41,896 nucleotides of DNA from Synergistaceae bacterium OttesenSCG-928-D05 (GCA_030266985.1 JAJDJB010000010.1:1-41896), one strand, 5' to 3'; positions 8,145 to 16,900 are shown, numbered from the stretch's first letter. Notes: generated by a model from the sequence alone, not told the origin. Numbers and translations are program-made.

Positions 8145-8945
8145 TCAGTTTTCCCGGTACAGTTCCGGGCGTCTTGCGTCGAACACTTTGATAAATTCCC
8201 GCGCTTTTGTTACTTTAGCGGAATCGATCTCGACGAATTTGAACTCTTCATTGTCTCCGCCCTGATAGAGAACCTCGCCCCATGGATCGATTACCATGGA
8301 TGCGCCGCCGAACGGCGTGTTTCCTGTCGTACCTACGCGATTACATCCCGCCACGTAGCAGGTATTTTCCACCGCGCGGGATTGCAGCATGATTTTCCAG
8401 TGCTCGATGCGGCTTGTTGGCCACTCGGCAGAAAAAACGAGAAGCTCTGAGCCTTCGACAGAGTAAAGCCGCTGCCATTCCGGAAAACGCAAGTCGTAAC
8501 AGATAGAAAGGCCGAGATCGACGCCGTCCACTTTTATATGTGTTCTGCCGTTCCCGCCCACAAGATATTTGTCCTCATCCATCAGAGCAATCAAATGCGC
8601 CTTGTCGTAATACGCGATATATTCGCCGCTTGGATTTACGACCATCGCACGGTTTGCCGCGCCTTGATCCGTCAGTGCCAGCACGGAGCCGCCGACAAAC
8701 CAGCATTTATATTTTTTTGCCAGTCCGCCGAGAAAGGAAGCAGCTTCTGCTGCGTCACGATCGCCGTATGTTTCAGCTTTTTCAATGATATATCCAACGT
8801 CCCAGATTTCAGGCAGGATAACGACGGTGCTATATTCGGAATCCGTCCAGTTATCGGCGAGCATTTTTTCAAGTTTTGCAAAATTTGTTTTTCTATCGCC
8901 GATTTCGAGCGGCATCTGTATAATCGCAAGTCGCAACACAGGCAT
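8145..8945 (-). CDS. Carbon-nitrogen hydrolase (nitrilase superfamily, omega-amidase-like)
   Basis: A 266-residue amidase of the nitrilase superfamily. The catalytic triad is visible: Glu in ILPEIWDVGY, Lys in YDKAHLI and Cys in SICYDLRFPE. Close relatives are the YafV/Nit2 group, which hydrolyse omega-amides of keto acids such as 2-oxosuccinamate, a repair or salvage step after transamination. An aminotransferase gene converges on it, which fits but does not prove that role. ATG 8945 is preferred because AGGGG lies eight bases upstream; a GTG nine bases earlier is in frame but sits on that site. Confidence 0.88.
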   Translation of the reverse strand: MPVLRLAIIQMPLEIGDRKTNFAKLEKMLADNWTDSEYSTVVILPEIWDVGYIIEKAETYGDRDAAEAASFLGGLAKKYKCWFVGGSVLALTDQGAANRAMVVNPSGEYIAYYDKAHLIALMDEDKYLVGGNGRTHIKVDGVDLGLSICYDLRFPEWQRLYSVEGSELLVFSAEWPTSRIEHWKIMLQSRAVENTCYVAGCNRVGTTGNTPFGGASMVIDPWGEVLYQGGDNEEFKFVEIDSAKVTKAREFIKVFDARRPELYREN

Positions 8946-9154
8946 AATAAGCACCCCTTTTTCGAGTTCTTGCGTCGATTATACATGAGAGTAAGTATGG
9001 AGTTAAGCGGAAAAGAAGTATTTATTATGAAGATATTTTTTGTGCCCCGTGCACCGGACCAGCGGATTTTTGATCGTTTCGATAGTAATAAAACCAGCCG
9101 GACCCGTGCTTATCAAATTTTCCCAATGTTTCTTCAAGAATCAAGTGGTACGAA

Positions 9155-9181
9155 ATAAAAAATTACGGGGCATATGCGCCC
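9155..9181 (-). terminator. Terminator of the 46-codon gene
   Basis: On the minus strand GGGC and GCCC form a short stem with a 6-nt loop right after the stop codon, followed by a T-rich tract (complement of 9157-9165). Confidence 0.6.
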
Positions 9182-9322
9182 TTAGCGGTTATCCGCCGTG
9201 ATCGTTTCGCGAACGATGATGTTCTCGACGGGCATGCCGTCCTCCATCACTGCGTTCTCGAAAGTGCCGTCCGGCGTCTTCCAAAAGGGCTCACCGGAAA
9301 TATATACGAGCTTCTTGTTCAT
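9182..9322 (-). CDS. Small protein of 46 residues, unrecognised
   Basis: I do not recognise this gene. It begins MNKKLVYISGEPFWKTPDG, is acidic overall and has no membrane segment or cysteine. Evidence that it is real: GAGGAGGTG is about five bases before ATG 9322, a near-consensus promoter (TTGACA, 16-bp spacer, TAAAAT) lies 60-90 bp upstream on the same strand, and a hairpin with a T-tract follows the stop. That makes a complete single-gene transcription unit that length cut-offs would miss. It is divergent from gpt. Function is unknown; the product could be a small regulator or binding partner. Confidence 0.7.
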   Translation of the reverse strand: MNKKLVYISGEPFWKTPDGTFENAVMEDGMPVENIIVRETITADNR

Positions 9323-9380
9323 ATGTCCACCTCCTCACTTGTGATTTTGGCTGACAATGGTTCCTACCAGCCATCATCAC

Positions 9381-9408
9381 ATTTTACCTGTTTCCGCGAA
9401 AGTGTCAA
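9381..9408 (-). promoter_or_regulatory. Promoter of the 46-codon gene
   Basis: Read on the minus strand: TTGACA (9403-9408), a 16-bp spacer and TAAAAT (9381-9386). This is one of the best sigma-70-type matches in the window. Confidence 0.7.
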
Positions 9409-9431
9409 TGGGCAGATACGTATGCGGTGGA

Positions 9432-9460
9432 TAGACAAGAAAAGCTTCGGCGGGTACAAT
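9432..9460 (+). promoter_or_regulatory. Promoter of gpt
   Basis: TAGACA (9432-9437), a 17-bp spacer and TACAAT (9455-9460), about 59 bp before the gpt start. Confidence 0.6.
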
Positions 9461-9518
9461 TCTGGAATAAAATCAGCAAAATTTCACAGTAGAATGCCAA
9501 TCTTCGGAGGTATGTTCA

Positions 9519-10022
9519 ATGTCGACAGCGTCGCGATACAATAAAAATTACCCTGTTTCCTGGGAACAGATACAAAGAGATTGCAGGGCACTTGCATGGA
9601 AGCTTCTTGATGTACGAAAAGACTGGACGCGCCTGATCGCCGTCGCGCGCGGCGGTCTTGTGCCCGCAGCGATCATCGCGCGCGAGCTCGACATCCACCA
9701 TGTCGATACTGTCTGCGTTTCCAGCTATACGATTCGGGATCAGGGGATGATGAATATTTTAAAGCGCCCCGATTTGGAGGGCGCCGACGATACTTGGCTG
9801 ATTGTGGACGATCTTGTCGATACCGGCAAAACGGCAAAAATCGTACGCGATATGTTTCAGGTTGCGCACTTTGCGACGGTCTACGCAAAACCGGAAGGCA
9901 GGCCGCTTGTCGACACATTTGTGACGGAAGTCAGCCAGGATACCTGGGTGCTCTTTCCGTGGGACACCGCGCCGACAACGGCGTTTGTTCCGCCGATTAT
10001 CGATATGGGAAAAGAAAGCTAA
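9519..10022 (+). CDS. gpt: Xanthine-guanine phosphoribosyltransferase
   Basis: A 167-residue type I phosphoribosyltransferase closely resembling E. coli Gpt from memory: shared blocks include ARGGLVPAAIIARELDI, HVDTVC.SSY, the PRPP-binding LIVDDLVDTGKTA (residues about 93-105), YAKPEGRPLVD and a C-terminal QDTWV..PWD with FVPPI. It converts xanthine, guanine or hypoxanthine plus PRPP into the nucleotide, salvaging purines at the inner face of the membrane. ATG 9519 has CGGAGG nine bases upstream. It converges on an exported adenosine-deaminase-like gene, which would supply deaminated purines. Confidence 0.92.
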   Translation: MSTASRYNKNYPVSWEQIQRDCRALAWKLLDVRKDWTRLIAVARGGLVPAAIIARELDIHHVDTVCVSSYTIRDQGMMNILKRPDLEGADDTWLIVDDLVDTGKTAKIVRDMFQVAHFATVYAKPEGRPLVDTFVTEVSQDTWVLFPWDTAPTTAFVPPIIDMGKES

Positions 10023-10033
10023 AAACACAAATA

Positions 10034-10066
10034 AAAAAGATCCTGCCGAAGGCGGGATCTTTTTTA
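10034..10066. terminator. Bidirectional terminator
   Basis: AAAGATCCTGCC pairs with GGCGGGATCTTT (one G-U pair) around a GAA loop, flanked by A and T runs, between the convergent gpt and deaminase genes. Confidence 0.88.
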
Positions 10067-10069
10067 TGC

Positions 10070-11554
10070 TTACTCAAAAATCTTGATGTTCTGCTCCATT
10101 TGGCGCTCAAAATCGAAGAACGCCTTCCAGAGTTTTTGTTGCATAACGGCTTTCTGCGAATGTGCGGGGAACTCTCCGCCCCGTTTCGGGCGGTTATAAT
10201 CGCCTTCTTTGAACATGCTCTCTCCCGGAATGAAAGAATATTCCAGGTTGTTGAACGCAATCCATTTGAGCTCCCCGTAGCTCAGGTTGAACCACTGCGC
10301 AGCCTTCGCGAACTCTGCAGTCAGGTTTGAACGTGATATTCCCTCGTCGTCCGTGCACAGCGTTACCGGAACGCCCGCGTCCCAGTAGAGCCGGAAGGGA
10401 TGTGTGTCCGCTCCCGCAACTTTCAGTATGCCTTCATGGCTTGTGAGGCAGATTTCAACCGCAATCTTCTCGTCGCGCATTTTCTTGAGCAGTTCATAGA
10501 CGTTGTCTTCCCACATGACGCTGACGCCGTGTCCGATTCGTGTTGCGTGGCCGAGGCGAATCGTTTCGCTGATGCGGTTGCGCATTATTTCGTAGGGTGA
10601 ATATTCGAGCGTCAATTCACCCGCATGGAGGTTGAGCCTCACAACTTTACGCTGTGCGGGGGAGAGTTTGCGCCACTCTTCGTCGATAATTTTCATTTGA
10701 AGTTCGAAGTAATTACGTGAAAACCAAGCGTCCTCCGGCGACAGAATGGTGATGCCGCGGACTTGTGAATCCTGCATCGACGCCACCAGCTGCATTGCGT
10801 TCGACGTAAGGCGTCTGAAATAATTCGCATACGCGCTTTCGTCGAACGGTTCCTGCATTTCCTGCGGAACGAAACCGCGATTCAACGCGACGACATAAGC
10901 CACTTCGACGTCCACGGGCGTTCCTTTCTTTGCGTATTCCGCCAGGATTTTTTGTTTTGCGTGCTCCAGAGATTTAATTTTTTCTTCCATCTTGCCGAGA
11001 TCGTAAGCTGCGGAAGGCGTCATGAGCTCAAGATAAGAAATATTTTGCGCCGCCGCCCGCGCAATAATTTCGGAAAGCATACCTTCGTTATCCGGCATCA
11101 CGGAGTCAAAACGTTCGAAAGAACGGAAGAAGCGAGTGTGTCCGCTCTCGCTGTCTTTGTCGTTGTTGCGCATGCTGAGCGCGTCCAATACTTCCGCGGT
11201 CTTCCAGAATTCGTATTTTAGTTCCGTCGCGGTGTAACTGGGATTTGAGGTCGCGCGTACAAAAGTTTGCTCTACGCGGTCGAAAACAAGATTGTTTCGG
11301 ATCGCGTTATCGAGCAGGGATTCCGTATAAACCGTTCCGCTCGGATGATTGTGCAAGTCCGCGCCCTTCGGCATTTTGTGGAGAAACGCAATCAGCGCCG
11401 CTTCATTTTGCTTTGCGCGCTCAAAGTATTGGGCGACCGTGGCGTTTGTGTCCAGCGTCAGCGTGCCGCAGAAGGCGGGAAGAGCGGAAAACAACAATAT
11501 ATAAATCACGAGCGTCATACGAAAATAATTTATTTTGAAAGATGAACGATTCAT
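10070..11554 (-). CDS. Exported adenosine deaminase-like protein
   Basis: A 494-residue metal-dependent deaminase of the adenosine deaminase superfamily. A basic start and a hydrophobic stretch (residues about 13-28) form a signal peptide, so it acts in the periplasm or at the surface. Zinc-site and catalytic marks are His68 and His70 in KGADLHNHPSG, the HAGE motif (LNLHAGELTLEY), RIGHGV and VTLCTDDEGISR. Length and export resemble the eukaryotic ADGF/CECR1 group more than the cytoplasmic enzyme (about 330 residues). It would turn adenosine into inosine outside the cytoplasm, ahead of uptake and Gpt-based salvage. AAAGGAGG lies nine bases before the ATG. A -10-like TATAAT lies at 11585-11590 (minus strand). 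Confidence 0.85.
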   Translation of the reverse strand: MNRSSFKINYFRMTLVIYILLFSALPAFCGTLTLDTNATVAQYFERAKQNEAALIAFLHKMPKGADLHNHPSGTVYTESLLDNAIRNNLVFDRVEQTFVRATSNPSYTATELKYEFWKTAEVLDALSMRNNDKDSESGHTRFFRSFERFDSVMPDNEGMLSEIIARAAAQNISYLELMTPSAAYDLGKMEEKIKSLEHAKQKILAEYAKKGTPVDVEVAYVVALNRGFVPQEMQEPFDESAYANYFRRLTSNAMQLVASMQDSQVRGITILSPEDAWFSRNYFELQMKIIDEEWRKLSPAQRKVVRLNLHAGELTLEYSPYEIMRNRISETIRLGHATRIGHGVSVMWEDNVYELLKKMRDEKIAVEICLTSHEGILKVAGADTHPFRLYWDAGVPVTLCTDDEGISRSNLTAEFAKAAQWFNLSYGELKWIAFNNLEYSFIPGESMFKEGDYNRPKRGGEFPAHSQKAVMQQKLWKAFFDFERQMEQNIKIFE

Positions 11555-11696
11555 TTCAGGTTCCTCCTTTTGTTCAATGCAAAAATTATATCGCGAAACA
11601 AGGCTCGTTGCAGTTATAGATTGTATGCAAATGTACTTTCATGTAGCAAATAAAGTGAATCTGTGCTACTCTTTACAGAGAAGGGCGGGTGAGGGG

Positions 11697-12071
11697 ATGC
11701 ATTTCCATTTAACAGTGAAAAAGCGCGTTTGCGCGTATGTTTTGATGGCCTCGCTGCTTGCCCTGCAGATATACCTTGCCTTTGCCGCACACCAGCAGAT
11801 CCGGGTCGGAACGCTGCACTCCGGTGACTATTCGATTATTCAGGCGATGGAACGGACGTGCGACAACGCGCTGATGCCGTCGAAGAACGACCGTATGCGC
11901 GTGCGTATCATGGCGCTCTTCGAGATGGTTTCCGCGCAGGAGAATTTTTTTGAACGAACCCGCGACAAGACCGACTTTGCAGCCGAACGACATCTCTACG
12001 GTATTTGGAACGTGCTGGTCGGTCATGCTCTTACCTCAGAACCCCATTCAGATATGGTCTTAAGAATTTAA
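11697..12071 (+). CDS. Small exported or membrane-anchored protein, unrecognised
   Basis: I do not recognise this 124-residue protein. The N-terminus has basic residues and a hydrophobic stretch (about residues 11-31) ending in LAFAAHQ, so it has a signal peptide or membrane anchor. The remainder is mixed helical with one cysteine (CDNALMPSK) and no known motif. The GAGGGG before ATG 11697 is very close, so an inner ATG (at VLMASLL) may be the true start. It is divergent from the deaminase gene and lies upstream of the giant activase. Function unknown. Confidence 0.5.
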   Translation: MHFHLTVKKRVCAYVLMASLLALQIYLAFAAHQQIRVGTLHSGDYSIIQAMERTCDNALMPSKNDRMRVRIMALFEMVSAQENFFERTRDKTDFAAERHLYGIWNVLVGHALTSEPHSDMVLRI

Positions 12072-12180
12072 GACCGCCTTCTAACCGTTCTCATACACAT
12101 ACAATTGTAGTTTTTTGATTGTTCGCTGCAGGTGTTGTTGATGCCTGCGCAGCTTTGACTGTATGGTTAGGAGGGCTTCC

Positions 12181-15100
12181 ATGTCCTTACTGCATTTGGG
12201 TCTCGATATCGGTTCGACAACGGCGAAGGCTGTTGTTTTGGACGGAGACGACCGACTTATATTTAGTCGCTATTACAGGCATTTCGCGGATATTCGTTCG
12301 GCCGCATCACAATTGGTTGAAGAAATCCGGGAAAAATATCTCGATTCCAGTTTTACTGTTTCTCTCGCAGGGTCCGGCGCTTTGGATCTTGCGAAAGGGA
12401 TGGATGTCCCGTTCACGCAGGAGCTCATCGCCTGCTCGACAAGCATCGGACGTTACCTTCCGCACGTCGATGTCTGTATCGAGCTGGGCGGAGAAGACGC
12501 AAAACTGACTTTCTTCGATTCCGCTGGGGCCGATCAGCGCATGAACGAGACGTGTGCCGGCGGAACGGGCGCGTTTATCGATCAAATGGCCGCTCTGCTT
12601 GGAACTGATGCAGCGGGTTTGAACGAGCTTGCAAAAAATCATAAGACGATCTATCCGATCGCGTCCCGCTGCGGCGTTTTTGCGAAGACGGATATCCAGC
12701 CGCTGCTGAACGACGGCGCGGATCGCGCGGATATCGCGGCGTCTATCTTTCAGGCGATCGTCAACCAGACAATCAGCGGACTTGCCTGCGGCAGAAAGAT
12801 CGCGGGCAATGTCGCGTTCCTGGGTGGGCCGCTCTATTTTCTGTCGGAACTGCGCGCCCGTTTTGCGGAAACGCTCGCGCTTACGCCCGAAGAGTGTATC
12901 TTTCCGGAAAATCCGCATCTTTTTGTCGCAATTGGCGCGGCCATCAGCGGCAAAAAAAGCGCGGCAATGGAAATGGTTGTCCTCCAGGAACGCGCGGCGC
13001 GATTTTTCAGTTCGCCGAAAAACGATTCCGTCAACATCCTTCCGGCGCTTTTCCTGACGGAAGAAGAACGGAACGCATTCAAAAACCGGCACGGCGCATG
13101 CAAAATTACGCGCAGAACGCTCGATGACTACAAAGGAGACGCATACCTCGGAATCGACGTTGGATCTACGACGACAAAGGTTGTTCTGATCGGTTCGAAC
13201 GGCGAACTCCTGTTTTCGCGTTATCAGCCCTCCGGCGTTGGCGCACCGCTTTCGACGGTTCGCTCTATTTTGTCGGAACTTTATGCCGCTATGCCTGCGG
13301 ACGTCAAAATAAAAAACAGCGGCGTAACGGGATACGGAGAAAAACTTGTTCAGTCTGCGCTTGGCGTGGACATTGGAGAAGTTGAGACCGTCGCGCATGC
13401 GCGGGCTGCGGAATTTGTTCTGCCGGGCGTAGAATTCATCATTGATATCGGCGGGCAGGACATGAAATGTCTTGGTGTCGAAAAAGGCGTGGTCAAGCGC
13501 GTCGTGCTTAACGAAGCGTGTTCCTCCGGCTGCGGGTCGTTCCTCCAGAGCTTTGCGGAATCGCTTGACATGAGCGTGCAGGACTTTGCGCTTGAAGCTG
13601 AAAAATCGATGATGCCGGTCGACCTCGGATCGCGCTGCACGGTTTTTATGAACTCGCGAGTACGGCAGGCACAGAAGGAAGGCGCAAGTATCCGCGATAT
13701 CTCCGCGGGGCTTGTTTATTCCGTCGTGCGCAACGCGCTTTACAAGGTGCTGAAAATAAAGAACCTTGACGAACTGGGCAGCAGAATCGTCGTGCAAGGC
13801 GGCTCGTTCAAAAACGACGCGCTGCTGCGGGCATTTGAGATTGTCACGGGACGCGAAGTCGTTCGTCCGGAAATCTCCGAGCTCATGGGCGCGTTTGGCG
13901 TCGCATTGCTTGCGCGCGACCATTCTGACAATGCCCACACTGGCCTCGTTTCGCAGGAAGAACTGAAAACGTTCAGCGCCGAAACCAGCACTTCCAGATG
14001 CGGCGGCTGTGGCAACAGGTGTATTTTGACCGTCACGAAGTTTGAAGACGGACGGCGTTACATCTCCGGCAACCGTTGCGAGCACGGCAATCCCTCCGGC
14101 AGGAAAGAGGCGCTGCCCCCCAACCTCTTTGAAACGAAATACCGCAGGCTCTTTGAATATGAACCACTCGACGCCGCATGTGCGGTACGCGGTACGATCG
14201 GGATTCCGCGCGTGCTCAATATGTTCGAAAACTATCCGTTCTGGTTTACGCTGCTCACGGAACTTGGTTTCCGCGTCGAACTTTCGGGCGAGACGCCGGA
14301 TGAAAATCTGGGCATTGACACGATACCGTCGCAGACGGTCTGCTATCCGGCAAAACTTGCGCACCGACATGTTGCCGACCTTCTGCAACGCGGCATAAAG
14401 CGCATTTTCTACCCGATCCTGCAGAGAGAACAAAGCGAATTTGCCGACGCCCATCAGAATTTTAACTGTCCCGTCGTTGCCGGTTATCCGGACGTCGTAA
14501 ACTTGAATATGGACGACTTGAAAGCGCCGGACGTAGAGTTTCTGCATCCCGCCGTACCCATCGACAACAGGAAAAACGCAGAGAACGCTCTCCACGATAC
14601 GCTCTCCGCGTATGGCGTAAGGCGGGCTGAAATCAGGCGGGCGCTTGGAGCCGCCTATGCGGAACAGGAGAAGTACAAGTCGGATATCGAAACGTATGGA
14701 CGCGACGCGCTGAAATATATCCGTGAAAAAGGCGTTTTGGGCATCGTGCTGACGGGGCATCCGTACCATCTGGACCCGCAAGTGAACCACGGCATACCGG
14801 AACTGATCAACGGCTACAACGTTGCCGTTTTCACAGAGGACTCCGTCTGCACCAGGGCGTCGGAGTTGGAAGATATTTCGGACGTGGACGTCGTCGACCA
14901 ATGGGTCTATCATTCGCGGCTCTATCGCACGGCCATGGTTCTGGCGAAGCACCCTGAATTCAAGAATGTTGAGATGGTGCAGCTCAACTCGTTTGGGTGC
15001 GGGCTCGACGCAATCAGCGCGGATCAGACCGCTTCGCTCCTCGAACGCAGCGGCAGGCTTCATACGCTGATTAAGATCGACGAGGGAAAGAACAACGGCG

Positions 15101-16398
15101 CTGTGCGTATTCGCGTGCGCTCATTGCTGGCGGCGGTAAAAATGCAAAAGGAACGGTTTGAAAAAATAGAGAGCCGTGCGGCATCAGACGCCCCAAAAAT
15201 CAAAGGAGTGGTCGCAAACCGGACAATCCTCTGCCCACCGCTCTCCTCGCACCATTTCCAGTTCATGGAGACAGCGATGGAAAGTGCCGGCATCAATATG
15301 AAAGTCTTGCCGGAGGGGTCGCGTTCCGCAATCGAGCTCGGTCTTAAGTATGTTAACAACGACGCGTGTTATCCCGCAATTCTTGTCGTCGGACAGTTTT
15401 TGCAGGCGCTCCAAAGCGGCGAGTACGACCCCGACCGGACGGATTGTCTCTATGCGCAAACGGGAGGCGCCTGCCGCGCGAGTAATTACGTCCCGCTTTT
15501 GCGCAAAGCGCTTGACGCAGCGGGATTCAAGCAGGTTCGTATCCTGGCAGCAAATGCGCAGGCGAACAAGGGCGCGGAAAAATTCACCGTACCGTACAAA
15601 ACCTATTGGCGCGTGCTGCTCGGCCTGCAATACGGAGATCTGATGATGCGCCTCGCACTTCGTACGCGTCCGTACGAACGGGCTGTAGGCGCGACAGATG
15701 CGCTTTATGACGTATGGCGCGAGCGCGCCAGGGAAAATATCCGACTCGGAAGTTGGTCTGTATTCAAGGACCACGTGAAAAACATGGTTGCCGATTTTTC
15801 GGTGCTTCCAATTATTGATGTACCCAAACCGCGAATCGGAATCGTCGGAGAAATTCTGGTCAAATATCACGCGAACGCAAACGAACAGCTCGTGGAAATC
15901 ATCGAAAGCGAGGGCGGCGAAGCGGTTGTTCCCGATCTTTCGAACTTCCTGCTTTACTGCCTGGTCGATCCGATTTATGCGAATAAGAAGCTTTCAGGCG
16001 GGCTGCTCGGGAGATTGTGCGGGGAGGCCGGAGTCCGGTCGCTGCAGTATCTAAGACGGCCGATCGAAGCGGCGATCCGGAATACACGTTTTGGTGAGAT
16101 CCATGCGATTGAGCATCTCGCGCAGCAGGCGAGTTCGATGGTTTCCGTCGCGAACCAGGCCGGGGAGGGCTGGTTGCTCACTGCGGAGATGATGAATCTG
16201 ATCGAAAGCGGCGTTAAAAATGTGCTATGTATCCAGCCCTTTGCATGTCTGCCGAACCACGTGACGGGCAAGGGCGTAATCAAGGAACTGAAAAAACGGT
16301 ATCAGGGTGCGAATATATTGGCGCTCGACTATGACTCAAGCGTGAGCACGGTAAACCAGCTGAACAGGATCAAGCTTTTAATGGCCACCGCTCGTTAA
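12181..16398 (+). CDS. Giant 2-hydroxyacyl-CoA dehydratase activase-type protein: two BadF/BcrA ATPase modules, DUF2229 and HgdB-like region
   Basis: A 1405-residue protein that fuses parts usually found as separate subunits. Module 1 (residues about 1-270) and module 2 (about 320-580) are actin-fold BadF/BcrA ATPases, each with its phosphate loop (LDIGSTTAK, IDVGSTTTK) and the cysteine that ligates the bridging [4Fe-4S] cluster (NETCAGGTGAF, Cys125; NEACSSGCGSF, Cys447). A cysteine knot follows at 607-614 (CGGCGNRC), then a DUF2229 region from about 673 (Cys721 in TVCYPAK). The C-terminal third has further CYPA and GGACR cysteines (Cys1063, Cys1098, Cys1350, Cys1356), like the HgdB/double-cubane family. 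Such proteins couple ATP hydrolysis to low-potential electron transfer. The partner is not in the window. GGAGGG precedes ATG 12181. Confidence 0.9.
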   Translation: MSLLHLGLDIGSTTAKAVVLDGDDRLIFSRYYRHFADIRSAASQLVEEIREKYLDSSFTVSLAGSGALDLAKGMDVPFTQELIACSTSIGRYLPHVDVCIELGGEDAKLTFFDSAGADQRMNETCAGGTGAFIDQMAALLGTDAAGLNELAKNHKTIYPIASRCGVFAKTDIQPLLNDGADRADIAASIFQAIVNQTISGLACGRKIAGNVAFLGGPLYFLSELRARFAETLALTPEECIFPENPHLFVAIGAAISGKKSAAMEMVVLQERAARFFSSPKNDSVNILPALFLTEEERNAFKNRHGACKITRRTLDDYKGDAYLGIDVGSTTTKVVLIGSNGELLFSRYQPSGVGAPLSTVRSILSELYAAMPADVKIKNSGVTGYGEKLVQSALGVDIGEVETVAHARAAEFVLPGVEFIIDIGGQDMKCLGVEKGVVKRVVLNEACSSGCGSFLQSFAESLDMSVQDFALEAEKSMMPVDLGSRCTVFMNSRVRQAQKEGASIRDISAGLVYSVVRNALYKVLKIKNLDELGSRIVVQGGSFKNDALLRAFEIVTGREVVRPEISELMGAFGVALLARDHSDNAHTGLVSQEELKTFSAETSTSRCGGCGNRCILTVTKFEDGRRYISGNRCEHGNPSGRKEALPPNLFETKYRRLFEYEPLDAACAVRGTIGIPRVLNMFENYPFWFTLLTELGFRVELSGETPDENLGIDTIPSQTVCYPAKLAHRHVADLLQRGIKRIFYPILQREQSEFADAHQNFNCPVVAGYPDVVNLNMDDLKAPDVEFLHPAVPIDNRKNAENALHDTLSAYGVRRAEIRRALGAAYAEQEKYKSDIETYGRDALKYIREKGVLGIVLTGHPYHLDPQVNHGIPELINGYNVAVFTEDSVCTRASELEDISDVDVVDQWVYHSRLYRTAMVLAKHPEFKNVEMVQLNSFGCGLDAISADQTASLLERSGRLHTLIKIDEGKNNGAVRIRVRSLLAAVKMQKERFEKIESRAASDAPKIKGVVANRTILCPPLSSHHFQFMETAMESAGINMKVLPEGSRSAIELGLKYVNNDACYPAILVVGQFLQALQSGEYDPDRTDCLYAQTGGACRASNYVPLLRKALDAAGFKQVRILAANAQANKGAEKFTVPYKTYWRVLLGLQYGDLMMRLALRTRPYERAVGATDALYDVWRERARENIRLGSWSVFKDHVKNMVADFSVLPIIDVPKPRIGIVGEILVKYHANANEQLVEIIESEGGEAVVPDLSNFLLYCLVDPIYANKKLSGGLLGRLCGEAGVRSLQYLRRPIEAAIRNTRFGEIHAIEHLAQQASSMVSVANQAGEGWLLTAEMMNLIESGVKNVLCIQPFACLPNHVTGKGVIKELKKRYQGANILALDYDSSVSTVNQLNRIKLLMATAR

Positions 16399-16524
16399 GA
16401 ACACGGCGCTGACGCACGATAAACTTTGAAACATTAGAGAACGGCTTCATCGACGTAACCCATACGCCTTTGAAGCCGTTCTCTGCATATCCTTCGTTTC
16501 CCGCACGTTATCGCCGCGTTCTTA
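16396..16524. repeat. Structured non-coding element, copy B
   Basis: The element begins exactly on the TAA stop of the activase gene. Outer stem: TAAGAACACGGCG (16396-16408) with CGCCGCGTTCTTA (16512-16524), 12 of 13 pairs. An inner TGACG/CGTTA helix follows. A 14-bp perfect stem, AGAGAACGGCTTCA (16436-16449) with its complement at 16471-16484, carries an apical TCGACGTA..TACGCCT hairpin (16450-16469). It shares the motifs CT(A/G)ACGCAC, CTTT..AAAC, TCGACGTA, TACGCCT and CAC(A/G)TTATC with copy A at 26087-26214, while the stems differ in sequence but still pair. No T-tract follows, so it is not a simple terminator. The strand of action is unknown; if transcribed with the upstream gene it would be on plus. 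Confidence 0.7.
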
Positions 16525-16857
16525 GTATATTTATTTGTAAAAAAGAGGGACCGTGATTGCTGCGTTTTTTTGGGTTATTTTGGGAAAATTTTTCACGTCG
16601 TATAACGCGCGTGCAATTACGTTTGCATTACGGACGGCAAAAAAGTACGTGTAAAATTCAAACCCCGGATCAGAGTCCGGGGCAGGCTAGTGTGAATTTG
16701 ACCGCGCGCCGCAAAATCCGTTGAAAAAAACATTTTTTGCGACGGATCGCTTTTTAAAATTTTTCAAAATGCAAAAAATTCACACAAACGTTTGAATTTT
16801 GTGTGTTCAAGAAATTTTTTTGCGAAGCGTTCTAGGACTTCCGGCGGTATTTTTTGC
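16525..16857. other. Hairpin-rich AT-rich intergenic stretch
   Basis: No gene is visible. GTGTGAATTT (16690-16699) and AAATTCACAC (16776-16785) are a perfect 10-bp inverted pair. They enclose a smaller ATCCGT/ACGGAT pair. CCCCGGA (16663-16669) pairs with TCCGGGG (16676-16682) inside an AAATTCA/TGAATTT stem (16654-16660 with 16693-16699). CACACAAA (16781-16788) can alternatively pair with TTTGTGTG (16798-16805). None has a clear U-tract. It may be the leader or operator region of the small cysteine-rich gene or a decayed mobile repeat. Confidence 0.4.
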
Positions 16858-16863
16858 TATACT
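16855..16863 (+). promoter_or_regulatory. Extended -10 promoter of the small cysteine-rich gene
   Basis: TGC-TATACT is an extended -10 element. The -35 region is weak, as is common for extended -10 promoters. It lies 37 bp before the start codon. Confidence 0.5.
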
Positions 16864-16900
16864 TGCCTGACTATTCTTGACGAAGGAAGGGGGCGTCGAT

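Noticed and set aside
8997-9158. A 53-codon plus-strand frame between the amidase and the 46-codon gene
   Set aside because: It has no convincing ribosome-binding site or promoter, and its end runs into the terminator of the opposite-strand small gene.
12307-15063. A 918-codon minus-strand frame opposite the activase gene
   Set aside because: It lies wholly within the activase coding sequence and has no ribosome-binding site, domain or plausible composition.
16436-16484. The 14-bp hairpin after the activase gene as a simple intrinsic terminator
   Set aside because: It has a 21-nt loop and no T-tract, and it is the core of a larger element that has a homologous copy at 26087-26214.
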